The position numbers were made by a program, and so were the translations under genes. The notes below the pieces were generated by a model. It did no database searches. It saw only the letters and a program-made list of their open reading frames with translations, and was not told the DNA's origin. A stretch of DNA of 64,000 nucleotides, from positions 1 through 64,000 of the forward strand of contig JBEKTD010000008.1 in the NCBI GenBank assembly GCA_049516395.1, read 5' to 3'. This document shows positions 57,339-64,000 of this stretch, piece after piece; position 1 is the stretch's first letter; every line of letters starts with the position of its first letter. The stretch is from Fen-1362 sp049516395 (lineage in GTDB: Bacteria; Planctomycetota; Phycisphaerae; Sedimentisphaerales; Anaerobacaceae).

Positions 57339-59398
57339 TGTGAGCTGCTCTCCTGAACCCCGCCGATATCATACAAGCTCGGCGTTAATTTTTCCTTAAG
57401 GTCAACAATAAATGTCTCCGCGTCATTCGGGTCGGCGACAATAACGTATTTCCTGATTGGTCTGAGCGTTTCCTCCAGCGCAATAAGACGCTGCTGGCGT
57501 TTGTAAATTTCTGGCGCAGCCCTGTATGCCTTTACCTGGCTGTCGAAGCGTTCGCCGGTGGCGCGGGCGATAGTGGCCTTTTCAAACCTGTAACTCTGGG
57601 CCTCCCGCAGCATGCAGAATATATCGCCGTCCGCCTGGCCAAACGCCTTATCCAGCCGACCGGCAGTCTCATCGGTCCGCTGATGGTCATTTTCCTGTCT
57701 TGCTTTTTGGTATTCCGACGCCAGAACATAAAGGTCGGATGCGCCCTCGACCGAACCGGCCAGCGTGCTAAGTGTAAGATTTCGATCTCCCTCCGCCCGG
57801 AGAATTATCGCCTGTTTTTTCTGAATAGCGCCTATAACCTTTTCATAATCAGCGGCAACCTGTGTAGGCGGATGTATCCCCTGCAGGCCCACAAAAACAA
57901 TCTCGATGCCAAGGCCCGCCTTGTCCGCGGCTGCCTGGATATTCTGCGTCAGAATCTGCTTGGCCTGTGACCTGCCTGCGCCAAGCAAGCTGGTCTGCAA
58001 AGCGACCTCATCGTCAACTTCAATGGTTGAGCTCGCGGCAAACCTCGCAAGCTCGCGATAACATATATCTTCGAGCCGTTTCTGGGGATTGTCGTAGTTA
58101 TAAAGAAACGCGTAAATGTCTTTGACAACGTAATGCACGGGAACATTTGCCTTGAGCAAGCTGACCGGCACTGCCCCCTGCGAATTTTTCTCCGCGCCGA
58201 GACGGCTCGCAACAAGGATGTTGTATTCTTCCTTGTAATGGTCCTTACCCCATAGCAACGGCTCACGGATTATCTGCCCGGTTTTGGGGTCAGTTTTCGG
58301 CACGTAGCCGATTTGCAATTCCTTTATATCGCTCGTGGGGTATATTCGAACAATATCGACAGGCCAAGGCCTTTTGAAATGGATACCCGGACCAACCAGC
58401 CAGACATTGCCTTGGGCGTCTTTCGGATTGCCGAAATGCTCGACTACCCCCTGCTCATTTGGATTAATAACGATGACGCAGCTAAGCAGATACAGCGTAA
58501 TAGCACCGAAGAAAAAAAGCGGCACAACGGCTTTTTCGAGAAGCTTATAAAACCACGTCTGGGAAACTTTGAATCCGAATTGATAATCGATTGCGCCCGT
58601 GGCCGTATGGAGAATTTCGCCCGGCTCGTTAACCAGCCCAAGCAGCCGGCTGTCAAACGCCGACCTGCTGTATTGACCGCTCAGGCGAGGACGATAGATA
58701 TCAAATATAACGTTAAGCAGATTCTCAACGCCAAGTATAATAAGCAGGATTGGAATCAAATAATCAATCACCCTGATTACGGTGATTAGTTTGAACTGAA
58801 CCAGCGCAAGAGCTATCGCCAGCGCAAATGACAAAATCGCCGAGCCGAACAGGAAACTGCCTCCCGCCCGCAACGGTTTCCATTCCGGCTGTCTTGACAT
58901 CCCGGTCGCATAACGCGACATCAGGAAGCTCACAAACGCAACAGCAATCATACAAACCGCGCACAACAGCGGCTGTTTACCGATAGCCGGGTTCGAATCC
59001 GAAACGCCCCTGAGCAGATACAGGCCTATGGCCACCTGATAGGCAGCGATAAGGAATGAGAAAATAGGCAGGAACCACTTTTCAAGTATCGCAAGACGCT
59101 TTTGGGCGATGGCGAACAACTGTGCCTGCTCGCCCTTTTGCTGAAAGATTTTATCTGTCCTGTGTTCGCCGGCAAGCGCGCTCATATCGAGCTTTTCCTG
59201 CTCGGCAAGAGCTCTCTGATGGAACTGAATAAGCAAAACCAGCCAGATTAAAGCTGAGCCAAGCAGAACAAAACTCTCTGAATAGACGGATAAAAAACCG
59301 CTCCATCTGCCGATAAGAATCGTAATGACAAAGAAGATGACGCTGATAATCAGCGACACAATTGCAGCAAGTTTTGCTGGTCTTGATGATGTTGTCAT
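57335..59398 (-). CDS. Polytopic SPFH-domain membrane protein (large HflK-like)
   Basis: A 687-residue protein joining a multi-span membrane domain to an SPFH domain. Residues 1-235 hold about six spans ('IVSLIISVIFFVITILIGRW', 'FLPIFSFLIAAYQVAIGLYL', 'LIPILLIILGVENLLNVIFD'), and another lies near 300 (VVPLFFFGAITLYLLSCVIV). Then 'NPNEQGVVEHFGNPKDAQGN' opens the SPFH region, with 'LGPGIHFKRP'-like phrasing (VGPGIHFKRPWPVDIV) and a long coiled-coil tail. Ordinary HflK has one span, so the extra membrane domain is a distinct architecture. It is first in the leftward block of three SPFH genes and the metal ATPase. Confidence 0.85.
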   Translation of the reverse strand: MTTSSRPAKLAAIVSLIISVIFFVITILIGRWSGFLSVYSESFVLLGSALIWLVLLIQFHQRALAEQEKLDMSALAGEHRTDKIFQQKGEQAQLFAIAQKRLAILEKWFLPIFSFLIAAYQVAIGLYLLRGVSDSNPAIGKQPLLCAVCMIAVAFVSFLMSRYATGMSRQPEWKPLRAGGSFLFGSAILSFALAIALALVQFKLITVIRVIDYLIPILLIILGVENLLNVIFDIYRPRLSGQYSRSAFDSRLLGLVNEPGEILHTATGAIDYQFGFKVSQTWFYKLLEKAVVPLFFFGAITLYLLSCVIVINPNEQGVVEHFGNPKDAQGNVWLVGPGIHFKRPWPVDIVRIYPTSDIKELQIGYVPKTDPKTGQIIREPLLWGKDHYKEEYNILVASRLGAEKNSQGAVPVSLLKANVPVHYVVKDIYAFLYNYDNPQKRLEDICYRELARFAASSTIEVDDEVALQTSLLGAGRSQAKQILTQNIQAAADKAGLGIEIVFVGLQGIHPPTQVAADYEKVIGAIQKKQAIILRAEGDRNLTLSTLAGSVEGASDLYVLASEYQKARQENDHQRTDETAGRLDKAFGQADGDIFCMLREAQSYRFEKATIARATGERFDSQVKAYRAAPEIYKRQQRLIALEETLRPIRKYVIVADPNDAETFIVDLKEKLTPSLYDIGGVQESSSQ

Positions 59399-59461
59399 TT
59401 ATCAAATTCCTAAAGTTTCTACCGAACCCCAAAAGCAAAGGGCATATAGATATAATAATTT

Positions 59462-59480
59462 CCGGCTATTTACAAGCCGG
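59462..59480. promoter_or_regulatory. Inverted repeat upstream of the SPFH block
   Basis: CCGGCT-ATTTACA-AGCCGG, a perfect 6-7-6 dyad, 64 nt before the large SPFH gene (minus strand). No T run follows, so an operator or leader hairpin is more likely than a terminator. Confidence 0.4.
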
Positions 59481-59512
59481 TTGTTGTAACATATAAGAAT
59501 ATATCGCCAAAA

Positions 59513-59535
59513 TTAGGCAAAAAACCGTTGCCTAA
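59513..59535. promoter_or_regulatory. Operator-like dyad in the divergent region
   Basis: TTAGGCAA (59513-59520) and TTGCCTAA (59528-59535) are perfect inverted arms with a 7-bp spacer. They lie between the divergent SPFH block and the ABC permease at 59584. On the minus strand the arm contains TTGCCT, a possible -35 hexamer. Confidence 0.45.
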
Positions 59536-59583
59536 AACTCAAAAGGCGCCGAAAAACAGCGATTCCCAGAAAGGTTGTTAGGA

Positions 59584-60546
59584 ATGACAAAGTTATTTAC
59601 AATAGCAAAAAATACCTTCATAGAAACCATACGCCAGCCGGTCTATGCGATAATTATCATCGCCGCCCTGCTGCTGTTTTTCGTCAGTCCGGGAATCTCG
59701 ATGTACACACTGGATGACGACAATAAGCTTTTGCGCGAATTGGGTTTATCTACGCTTTTCATAGCCAGCTTGTTCATAGCAATTTTCTCCGCTTCAGGGG
59801 CAGTGGCGGAGGAAATCGAGAATAAAACCATTATGACTGTTTTAAGCAAGCCCGTGCAACGTCCGATATTTATTTTAGCCAAATTTCTGGGAGTTACCGG
59901 GGCGGTGGCTATGGCCCATTATATCTGCACCATAGCACTGATAATGGCGATAAGAAACGGCGTTCTGGAAAATGTTGATTCCACAAATGACTATACCGTA
60001 TTAGCAGCCGGAGGGACCATTCTCGTTCTTACCTGCCTTCTAACTGCTTTCTTTAACTATACTTATGACTGGAAGTCCACCTCAACGGCTATGGTTTTAC
60101 TGGCCGGCCTGGGCACAATTGCTCTAATTTTCTTTATTTTCTTCGACCGCGACTGGAAGTTCAACCCTGCTAATAATAACATTAACGCGGTTGATGTTTA
60201 TGGCTCGGTTCTGCTCTTTCTGGCCGCGGTTATAATCGCGGCATTGGCGGTGGCCCTGTCCTGTCGGTTCAATATCGTGGTAACTCTCTCGGCTTGCGTA
60301 GGCGTCTTCCTACTGGGGCTTGTCTCTGACTGGGCTTTCGGCACCCTCGCCAAAACCCATCTCTGGGCAAAAATATGCTATTTTGCCATTCCTAATCTTC
60401 AGGTCTTCTGGATAAGCGACGCTATTTTTGAAGGAAGCACACTGCCCATCAAATATGTGCTGATTACCGCTATATACGCGATTTGCTATGCGGGAGGTAT
60501 ATTAGCGTTGGCAGTAGCGTTATTCCAGCGAAGACAGGTCGGCTGA
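59584..60546 (+). CDS. ABC-2 type permease (stand-alone)
   Basis: A 320-residue polytopic protein with about seven membrane spans ('QPVYAIIIIAALLLFFVSPG', 'STLFIASLFIAIFSASGAVA'). The ABC-2 signature is 'EEIENKTIMTVLSKPVQRPI' with 'FILAKFLGVTGAVAMAH'. It resembles the first half of the permease at 50518-51897 but lacks its large exported loop. No ATPase lies next to it, so it may use the ATPase at 51890-53101 or one outside the window. ATG 59584 is used; a TTG at 59575 overlaps its ribosome site. Confidence 0.85.
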   Translation: MTKLFTIAKNTFIETIRQPVYAIIIIAALLLFFVSPGISMYTLDDDNKLLRELGLSTLFIASLFIAIFSASGAVAEEIENKTIMTVLSKPVQRPIFILAKFLGVTGAVAMAHYICTIALIMAIRNGVLENVDSTNDYTVLAAGGTILVLTCLLTAFFNYTYDWKSTSTAMVLLAGLGTIALIFFIFFDRDWKFNPANNNINAVDVYGSVLLFLAAVIIAALAVALSCRFNIVVTLSACVGVFLLGLVSDWAFGTLAKTHLWAKICYFAIPNLQVFWISDAIFEGSTLPIKYVLITAIYAICYAGGILALAVALFQRRQVG

Positions 60547-60550
60547 CATT

Positions 60551-61030
60551 CTACTGTCGAATAGGACAACTGCTTCCCTCGATAAGTTTGACGACGGCTG
60601 TTTCGTCGCACTTTTGCTGTTTGGTGCAGCGGGCACAATCGCTCCAGACCTTCATAGGCAATAAATCCTTGTTGACCGCCTGGAAGCCAAGTTTGGCAAA
60701 GAACTCCGGTTTAAGCGTCAGGCCGAATACCTTAGGCGCTCCCAGCCGACGTGCCTGTTCAACCGCGGCGTTTACGAGCATCGCCCCCACTCCTTTGCCC
60801 TGGTGCGTCTCATGAACAGCTAATGATTTTATCTCCGCAAGGTCTGACCAGATTATCTCAAGTGCGCAGCAGCCGATTGTCTCACCATCGAGCTCAACGA
60901 CAAGAAAGGTCTGGAGATTTGTAAAAATATCAGCCATCGAGCGAAACAGCATCTGGTCACGCTCCGCAAAACAATTTATCAGGGCGTGTATGGCCTTTAC
61001 ATCAGTAACATTTGCACTGCGAACTTTCAT
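60551..61030 (-). CDS. GNAT N-acetyltransferase, short ArgA-like
   Basis: A 159-residue acetyltransferase. The acetyl-CoA loop is 'LAVHETHQGKGVGAMLVNAA' (Q-x-x-G-x-G/A), preceded by 'TFLVVELDGETIGCCALEI' and followed by 'LGAPKVFGLTLKPEFFAKLG'. The whole layout matches the short N-acetylglutamate synthase-like GNATs that start arginine synthesis, including 'VTDVKAIHALINCFAERDQM'. Four Cys ('CARCTKQQKCDE') near the C-terminus are common in that group. No other arg gene is nearby, so arginine synthesis is family inference. ATG 61030 is preferred to TTG 61039. It is convergent with the ABC permease. Confidence 0.85.
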   Translation of the reverse strand: MKVRSANVTDVKAIHALINCFAERDQMLFRSMADIFTNLQTFLVVELDGETIGCCALEIIWSDLAEIKSLAVHETHQGKGVGAMLVNAAVEQARRLGAPKVFGLTLKPEFFAKLGFQAVNKDLLPMKVWSDCARCTKQQKCDETAVVKLIEGSSCPIRQ

Positions 61031-61073
61031 AGCGAACAATTATAACATATTTCGTTATTGTTTCCAGATTCTT

Positions 61074-61125
61074 CCCTGAGCAAGCGAAGCGACCTGTGGT
61101 GAGCGTAGCCGAACCAGTCGAAGGG
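61074..61125. repeat. Dispersed intergenic element (CCCTGAGC...GTCGAAGGG type)
   Basis: A 52-bp GC-rich segment starts CCCTGAGCAAGCGAAGCGAC and ends AACCAGTCGAAGGG, unlike its AT-rich surroundings and with complementary CCCT/AGGG ends. Elements of this wording recur between genes of many environmental bacteria, as far as I recall; only one copy was seen in this window. It provides false upstream starts for the FabZ-like gene. Confidence 0.5.
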
Positions 61126-61152
61126 TTCAACTTCATTATCTCAAAGCAAATA

Positions 61153-61662
61153 ATGCTGGAAAAATCCAGCCCGATGGCTACAATTGCCCCGAACATGCGA
61201 TTTATACTGATTGATAAAATTGTTGAAATCGAGCCGGGCAAGCGGATAAAGGCAGTCAAAAGCGTCTCGCTGGCGGAAGAATACCTGGCCGACCACTTCC
61301 CGACATTTCCGGTGCTGCCGGGGGTATTGCTTTTGGAAGGACTCATCGAGTCGGCATCGTGGCTGGTTCGGACGACGGAAAACTTTGCGCATAGTATGGT
61401 CTTGCTCGAAGAGGCCAGAAATGTTAAATATAAGTCCTTTCTGGCGCCTGGAATGCAGATAGAATACTCGGTTGAGGCAAAAACAATCGAGGAAAACGTA
61501 AGCAGTTTCACGGGCACAGGCGTATCAAACGGCGAACAGATTGTCGAGGCCAGATTCGGCCTGAGACATTTTAATCTCGCCGAAAAAGATTCAAGCTTAG
61601 CGGCGGTGGATGCCAACATTATCAGCGAGATGAAAAAACGCTGGCAATTGCTGAAAAAATAA
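61153..61662 (+). CDS. FabZ-like 3-hydroxyacyl-ACP dehydratase (hotdog fold)
   Basis: A hotdog-fold protein of about 169 residues. 'MRFILIDKIVEIEPGKRIKA' resembles FabZ openings, and 'YLADHFPTFPVLPGVLLLEG' carries the FabZ catalytic His and the HFPxxPxxPG signature. The Glu position is in 'LLLEGLIESASWL'. It should dehydrate 3-hydroxyacyl chains on an acyl carrier protein, which is encoded 61 nt downstream. The start is uncertain (ATG 61153, 61174 or 61195); none has a good ribosome site, and further extension upstream only reads into the repeat at 61074-61125. No other fatty acid gene is in view. Confidence 0.85.
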   Translation: MLEKSSPMATIAPNMRFILIDKIVEIEPGKRIKAVKSVSLAEEYLADHFPTFPVLPGVLLLEGLIESASWLVRTTENFAHSMVLLEEARNVKYKSFLAPGMQIEYSVEAKTIEENVSSFTGTGVSNGEQIVEARFGLRHFNLAEKDSSLAAVDANIISEMKKRWQLLKK

Positions 61663-61664
61663 GC

Positions 61665-61698
61665 TGATTGCGGATTTCTGATTTTAGATTTCAGATTG
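61665..61698. repeat. AT-rich GATT-type repeat tract
   Basis: Four close variants of GATTTC/GATTG in tandem (GATTGCGGATTTCTGATTTT, then AGATTTCAGATTG) fill the gap between the dehydratase and the ACP gene. The tract is similar in style to, but different in sequence from, the GATTATTGAT repeat at 1156 and 46622. Confidence 0.45.
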
Positions 61699-61723
61699 AA
61701 AAAGAAACTGGAGACGGATTGAT

Positions 61724-62119
61724 ATGGCTATGGATAGAGAACAGATTTTGGAACAAGTCAAGACCGTAATGGTTGATGCCCTTGGAGTCGATGACGACGA
61801 GGTAAAACCCGAAGCAACGCTTATGGGCGACCTGGGAGCGGAGAGTATCGATTTCCTCGATATAGTGTTCCGCCTCGAAAAGGCCTTCGGAATTAAAATC
61901 GCAAGGGAAGAATTGTTCCCTGCTGAAACGCTGATGAACAACCCCGAGTTTATAAGCAACGGCAAACTGACCGCCAAGGGCATCGCTGAGCTAAAGGCCA
62001 AAATGCCCCATACCGACGTCAGTGAATTCGCTAAAAACCCGGAACTAAGCAAATTACCCGATTTGTTCACAGTGGGTATGATTGTCAACTACGTCCAGAG
62101 CAAGCTGAAGGCAGCTTAG
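61724..62119 (+). CDS. Extended acyl carrier protein
   Basis: A 131-residue ACP. The phosphopantetheine serine is in 'MGDLGAESIDFLDIVFRLEK' near residue 41, with a normal first half ('ILEQVKTVMVDALGVDDDEV'). Between helix 2 and the last helix there is an insert of about 45 residues ('TLMNNPEFISNGKLTAKGIA', 'MPHTDVSEFAKNP') before 'DLFTVGMIVNYVQSKL'. Ordinary ACPs are about 78-85 residues. Such extended ACPs are known to me from planctomycetes and related phyla, usually beside FabZ-like genes as here. GGAG lies nine bases before the ATG. Confidence 0.9.
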   Translation: MAMDREQILEQVKTVMVDALGVDDDEVKPEATLMGDLGAESIDFLDIVFRLEKAFGIKIAREELFPAETLMNNPEFISNGKLTAKGIAELKAKMPHTDVSEFAKNPELSKLPDLFTVGMIVNYVQSKLKAA

Positions 62120-62179
62120 CATCTTTACCACAAATACTTTTAGGTGGCTGTCCCTGATTGTTCCGTAATCGCTGAACCG

Positions 62180-64000
62180 CTACGGCCCTGGGTTCCATTC
62201 ATTCGCGAAGGCAGCAAAATCACGTAAGTCCACTATGCCGGACGAATCTGCGTAAAGGTTTGTACGTGAATCGTAGCCCGCATTGCCAGGGACTTTTAAC
62301 CAGGAACCGAAAAAGACAGCCAAATCCGCCATGTCCACGTTTGAATCGCCGTCGAAATCAGCGCGTAGTTTATATAAACCATATAAATAGCCGTAGAGGG
62401 CCGCTTTGCCGTGCATGGTCTGTTGGGGCGTAAATTCTGAATGGGACCATACATATCTATCATTGAAATAACCTTCCGCTTTCGGCCAGCCAATAGTGGA
62501 CGTCGTCCCGTAAGCAGGATAACATAGAGCAGTCAACCTGCTCGGCTTATTCCCAGTCATACCTGTACTCGAAGAATCCCAGTCGTCGGTATTCAAATAG
62601 GGTGTGTGTCCCGGATGCAGGCCGGGGTAGCCGTCATTTCTGCCGGTAGTGTACATATTTTCAATACTTCGCTTGCTTGCCAGGTTAGTACAGGCGGTAG
62701 TCATTATAATCCTATTCATAGAATTGCGTCCAAGCCCCCAGTCAGCTTCGAGGACCATTGCGTTTTCGAATGTACTCTTATCGGTACTGCTGTCGGTGAC
62801 GGCGTGGGCAACTATGCACCTCATTACATTTTGTGATGTTTTGAAGTATGCCGGGGCATTGTCTGTGGCCCTGCGAGACGGCCGATTAGCGGTATTATTC
62901 GACTCAACATTTTTGGCTTCATTAATAACAGAGGCCTTCATGTTGCTGAATAACGTGGGATAATGAACAGTTTGTTTGGTTTTGAGATAGGCGGCACAGG
63001 CCCAAAGCTGATCTCTGCCTGAATTAACTACCGCGGAGGTAGTTGATGTCACATCACAGAGGGAATTAAGCATATCTTCATAAGCAGTATTTCCCGTCAC
63101 ATTGTAAAGGAATGCCGCGGCCATCATTTTCAGGTCTTTGCCCCTGACTGTGTAATCGCCGACACCCTGCGTCGTAGTAAGCTGCTGGTCGGAAAGGCCT
63201 GATGCGTAATTATAAGCCGTGACTGCGGCATTTGTATAATAATCTCTCAAATCATTAATACCTGCCAGCATAAAGCAATTGGCCAGCATTGACGCGTTGG
63301 CGGCACTTGCCCATGCTGATATTGCTGTGGTTCCCGCCTGGTAAAGAATCGGAGTGGTTTCGCTGGTGGGGTTAGTAAGTCCGTAACTGTACCCGTTTCC
63401 GTCTCGCAAGTTAAGCCAGAAATCGACTTCGTTTCTCGCTTCATCCAGAATATCAGGAATGCCGTTGCCGCTTTCAGCAATTTGCAGGTTGTCATCATTC
63501 AGGTTGCCATCGGTAAGAAAATAGGGTAGCAGTATATCATAAATGTTTGAAATATGCCCCTGATTCCTGTCCCAGTCAGTTGCGTCGGAATGTCCGCCAG
63601 TGGCATTGTTGTTCTGAGGACTGCCCGTTTCTACATAGGGGGCCCAAGACGTAGGGTTGTCCCAGACATCGGAAGGTATACTGCTCCAGCCCGAAGCCCA
63701 TGGCTGCATAGTGGTTATATAAACCTTTGTACTCGATGGTGATACACCGGGAATAAAAAGAGGCCTGCGCGGGACCGGCATACCGGTATAATTTGAATCT
63801 TCGCCGATACGCATGTAAAAATAACCGATGGTGCTCACCCTGAAGGGCTCAAAATACGCGTATTTTTTGATTTCGAAATTTTCACTGCAGCCTACGCCTT
63901 CTATCGCGATGCGATAGGTGCCCGGCGTGTTGAAGCCGGTGAAATCAGCCTTCCAGACATTTGACATAGTGAGGTTGAAACCGCCTACATCCGAGCCGCT
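62180..64000 (-). CDS. GH9 endoglucanase with dockerin-like tail (5' truncated by window edge)
   Basis: At least 606 residues; the frame is open through the right edge, so the true start and signal peptide are missing. An N-terminal Ig-like CelD_N domain ('FTGFNTPGTYRIAIEGVG') leads to the GH9 alpha/alpha barrel. It shows 'GGHSDATDWDRNQGHISNIY' (Asp pair near the catalytic base), 'GNGIPDILDEARNEVDFWLN', 'WGLGRNSMNRIIMTTACTNL' and 'GYPGLHPGHTPYLN'; the final 'KAEGYFNDRYVWSHSEFTPQ' contains the Glu candidate. The C-terminal 58 residues are an Asp-rich dockerin-like pair ('DFDGDSNVDMADLAVFFGSW', 'SGIVDLRDFAAFANEW'), as in the hydrolase at 10653. It acts on beta-1,4-glucan outside the cell by family inference. 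Confidence 0.9.
   Translation of the reverse strand, partial: SGSDVGGFNLTMSNVWKADFTGFNTPGTYRIAIEGVGCSENFEIKKYAYFEPFRVSTIGYFYMRIGEDSNYTGMPVPRRPLFIPGVSPSSTKVYITTMQPWASGWSSIPSDVWDNPTSWAPYVETGSPQNNNATGGHSDATDWDRNQGHISNIYDILLPYFLTDGNLNDDNLQIAESGNGIPDILDEARNEVDFWLNLRDGNGYSYGLTNPTSETTPILYQAGTTAISAWASAANASMLANCFMLAGINDLRDYYTNAAVTAYNYASGLSDQQLTTTQGVGDYTVRGKDLKMMAAAFLYNVTGNTAYEDMLNSLCDVTSTTSAVVNSGRDQLWACAAYLKTKQTVHYPTLFSNMKASVINEAKNVESNNTANRPSRRATDNAPAYFKTSQNVMRCIVAHAVTDSSTDKSTFENAMVLEADWGLGRNSMNRIIMTTACTNLASKRSIENMYTTGRNDGYPGLHPGHTPYLNTDDWDSSSTGMTGNKPSRLTALCYPAYGTTSTIGWPKAEGYFNDRYVWSHSEFTPQQTMHGKAALYGYLYGLYKLRADFDGDSNVDMADLAVFFGSWLKVPGNAGYDSRTNLYADSSGIVDLRDFAAFANEWNPGP

Noticed and set aside
1..64000. 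CRISPR arrays, prophage, insertion sequences, rRNA genes
   Set aside because: None could be found: no regular repeat-spacer series, no transposase, integrase or phage protein, and no rRNA-like sequence.

Overview
The window looks like a chromosomal segment of an anaerobic, polysaccharide-degrading planctomycete of the Phycisphaerae type (possibly Sedimentisphaerales). This placement is inferred from gene content, not from a marker gene. The clues are ECF sigma factors fused by ATGA overlaps to single-pass membrane anti-sigma-like proteins, dockerin-like Asp-rich tails on secreted glycoside hydrolases, spermidine-synthase/permease/TPR fusions, several SPFH proteins, and a large anaerobe-style oxygen defence set (rubrerythrin, superoxide reductase, flavodiiron protein, hybrid cluster protein, 2-oxoacid:ferredoxin oxidoreductase). 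No transposase, integrase, phage gene or CRISPR array was seen.

Layout. 1-4.1 kb: end of a TPR protein, an RNase Z-like hydrolase, a membrane spermidine-synthase-like fusion and a DUF434 protein. 4.2-8.3 kb: two consecutive ECF sigma/anti-sigma modules, each closed by a nearly identical terminator. 8.4-10.5 kb: a DegT-type aminotransferase, an HTH protein with a degenerate receiver domain, and tRNA-Arg(CCT). 10.6-15.1 kb: a very large secreted GH5-like hydrolase and two tandem stand-alone receivers. 15.3-19.85 kb: a leftward operon of Rrf2 regulator, cupin, Hcp, ferredoxin-like protein, SO_0444-type Cu/Zn permease and a small Cys-rich protein, behind a strong promoter whose -10 lies inside a perfect dyad.

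19.9-32.3 kb: a long leftward series starting at a Fur/PerR-like regulator. It holds rubrerythrin, thiol peroxidase, flavodiiron protein, superoxide reductase, two further ferritin-like proteins, a flavin reductase-rubredoxin fusion, glucose-6-phosphate dehydrogenase, KorAB, a TIGR02757 protein and a transglutaminase-like protein. Peroxide and superoxide reductases, their rubredoxin-type carrier and NADPH/ferredoxin-generating enzymes thus sit in one transcriptional direction.

32.4-42.8 kb: a probable galactomannan locus with GH27 alpha-galactosidase, galactokinase-like kinase, sialate/acetyl esterase, GH5, CBM plus metallo-beta-lactamase exoprotein and GH26 mannanase. rnpA, a MerR regulator and an MCE/MlaD protein lie in the middle of it. 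42.8-46.4 kb: a second spermidine-synthase-like fusion and a discoidin-like lipoprotein.

46.4-59.4 kb: a leftward block of three SPFH proteins, a P1B-type ATPase, an ABC transporter, an unrecognised 606-residue membrane-anchored protein and a UvrD/PcrA helicase. The helicase has an in-frame amber codon that cuts off its C-terminal domain next to a dispersed repeat. 59.5-64 kb: an ABC permease, a GNAT acetyltransferase, a FabZ-like dehydratase with an extended acyl carrier protein, and a GH9 endoglucanase running off the window. Apart from short promoter and tRNA regions there is no stretch over 300 bases without a gene.
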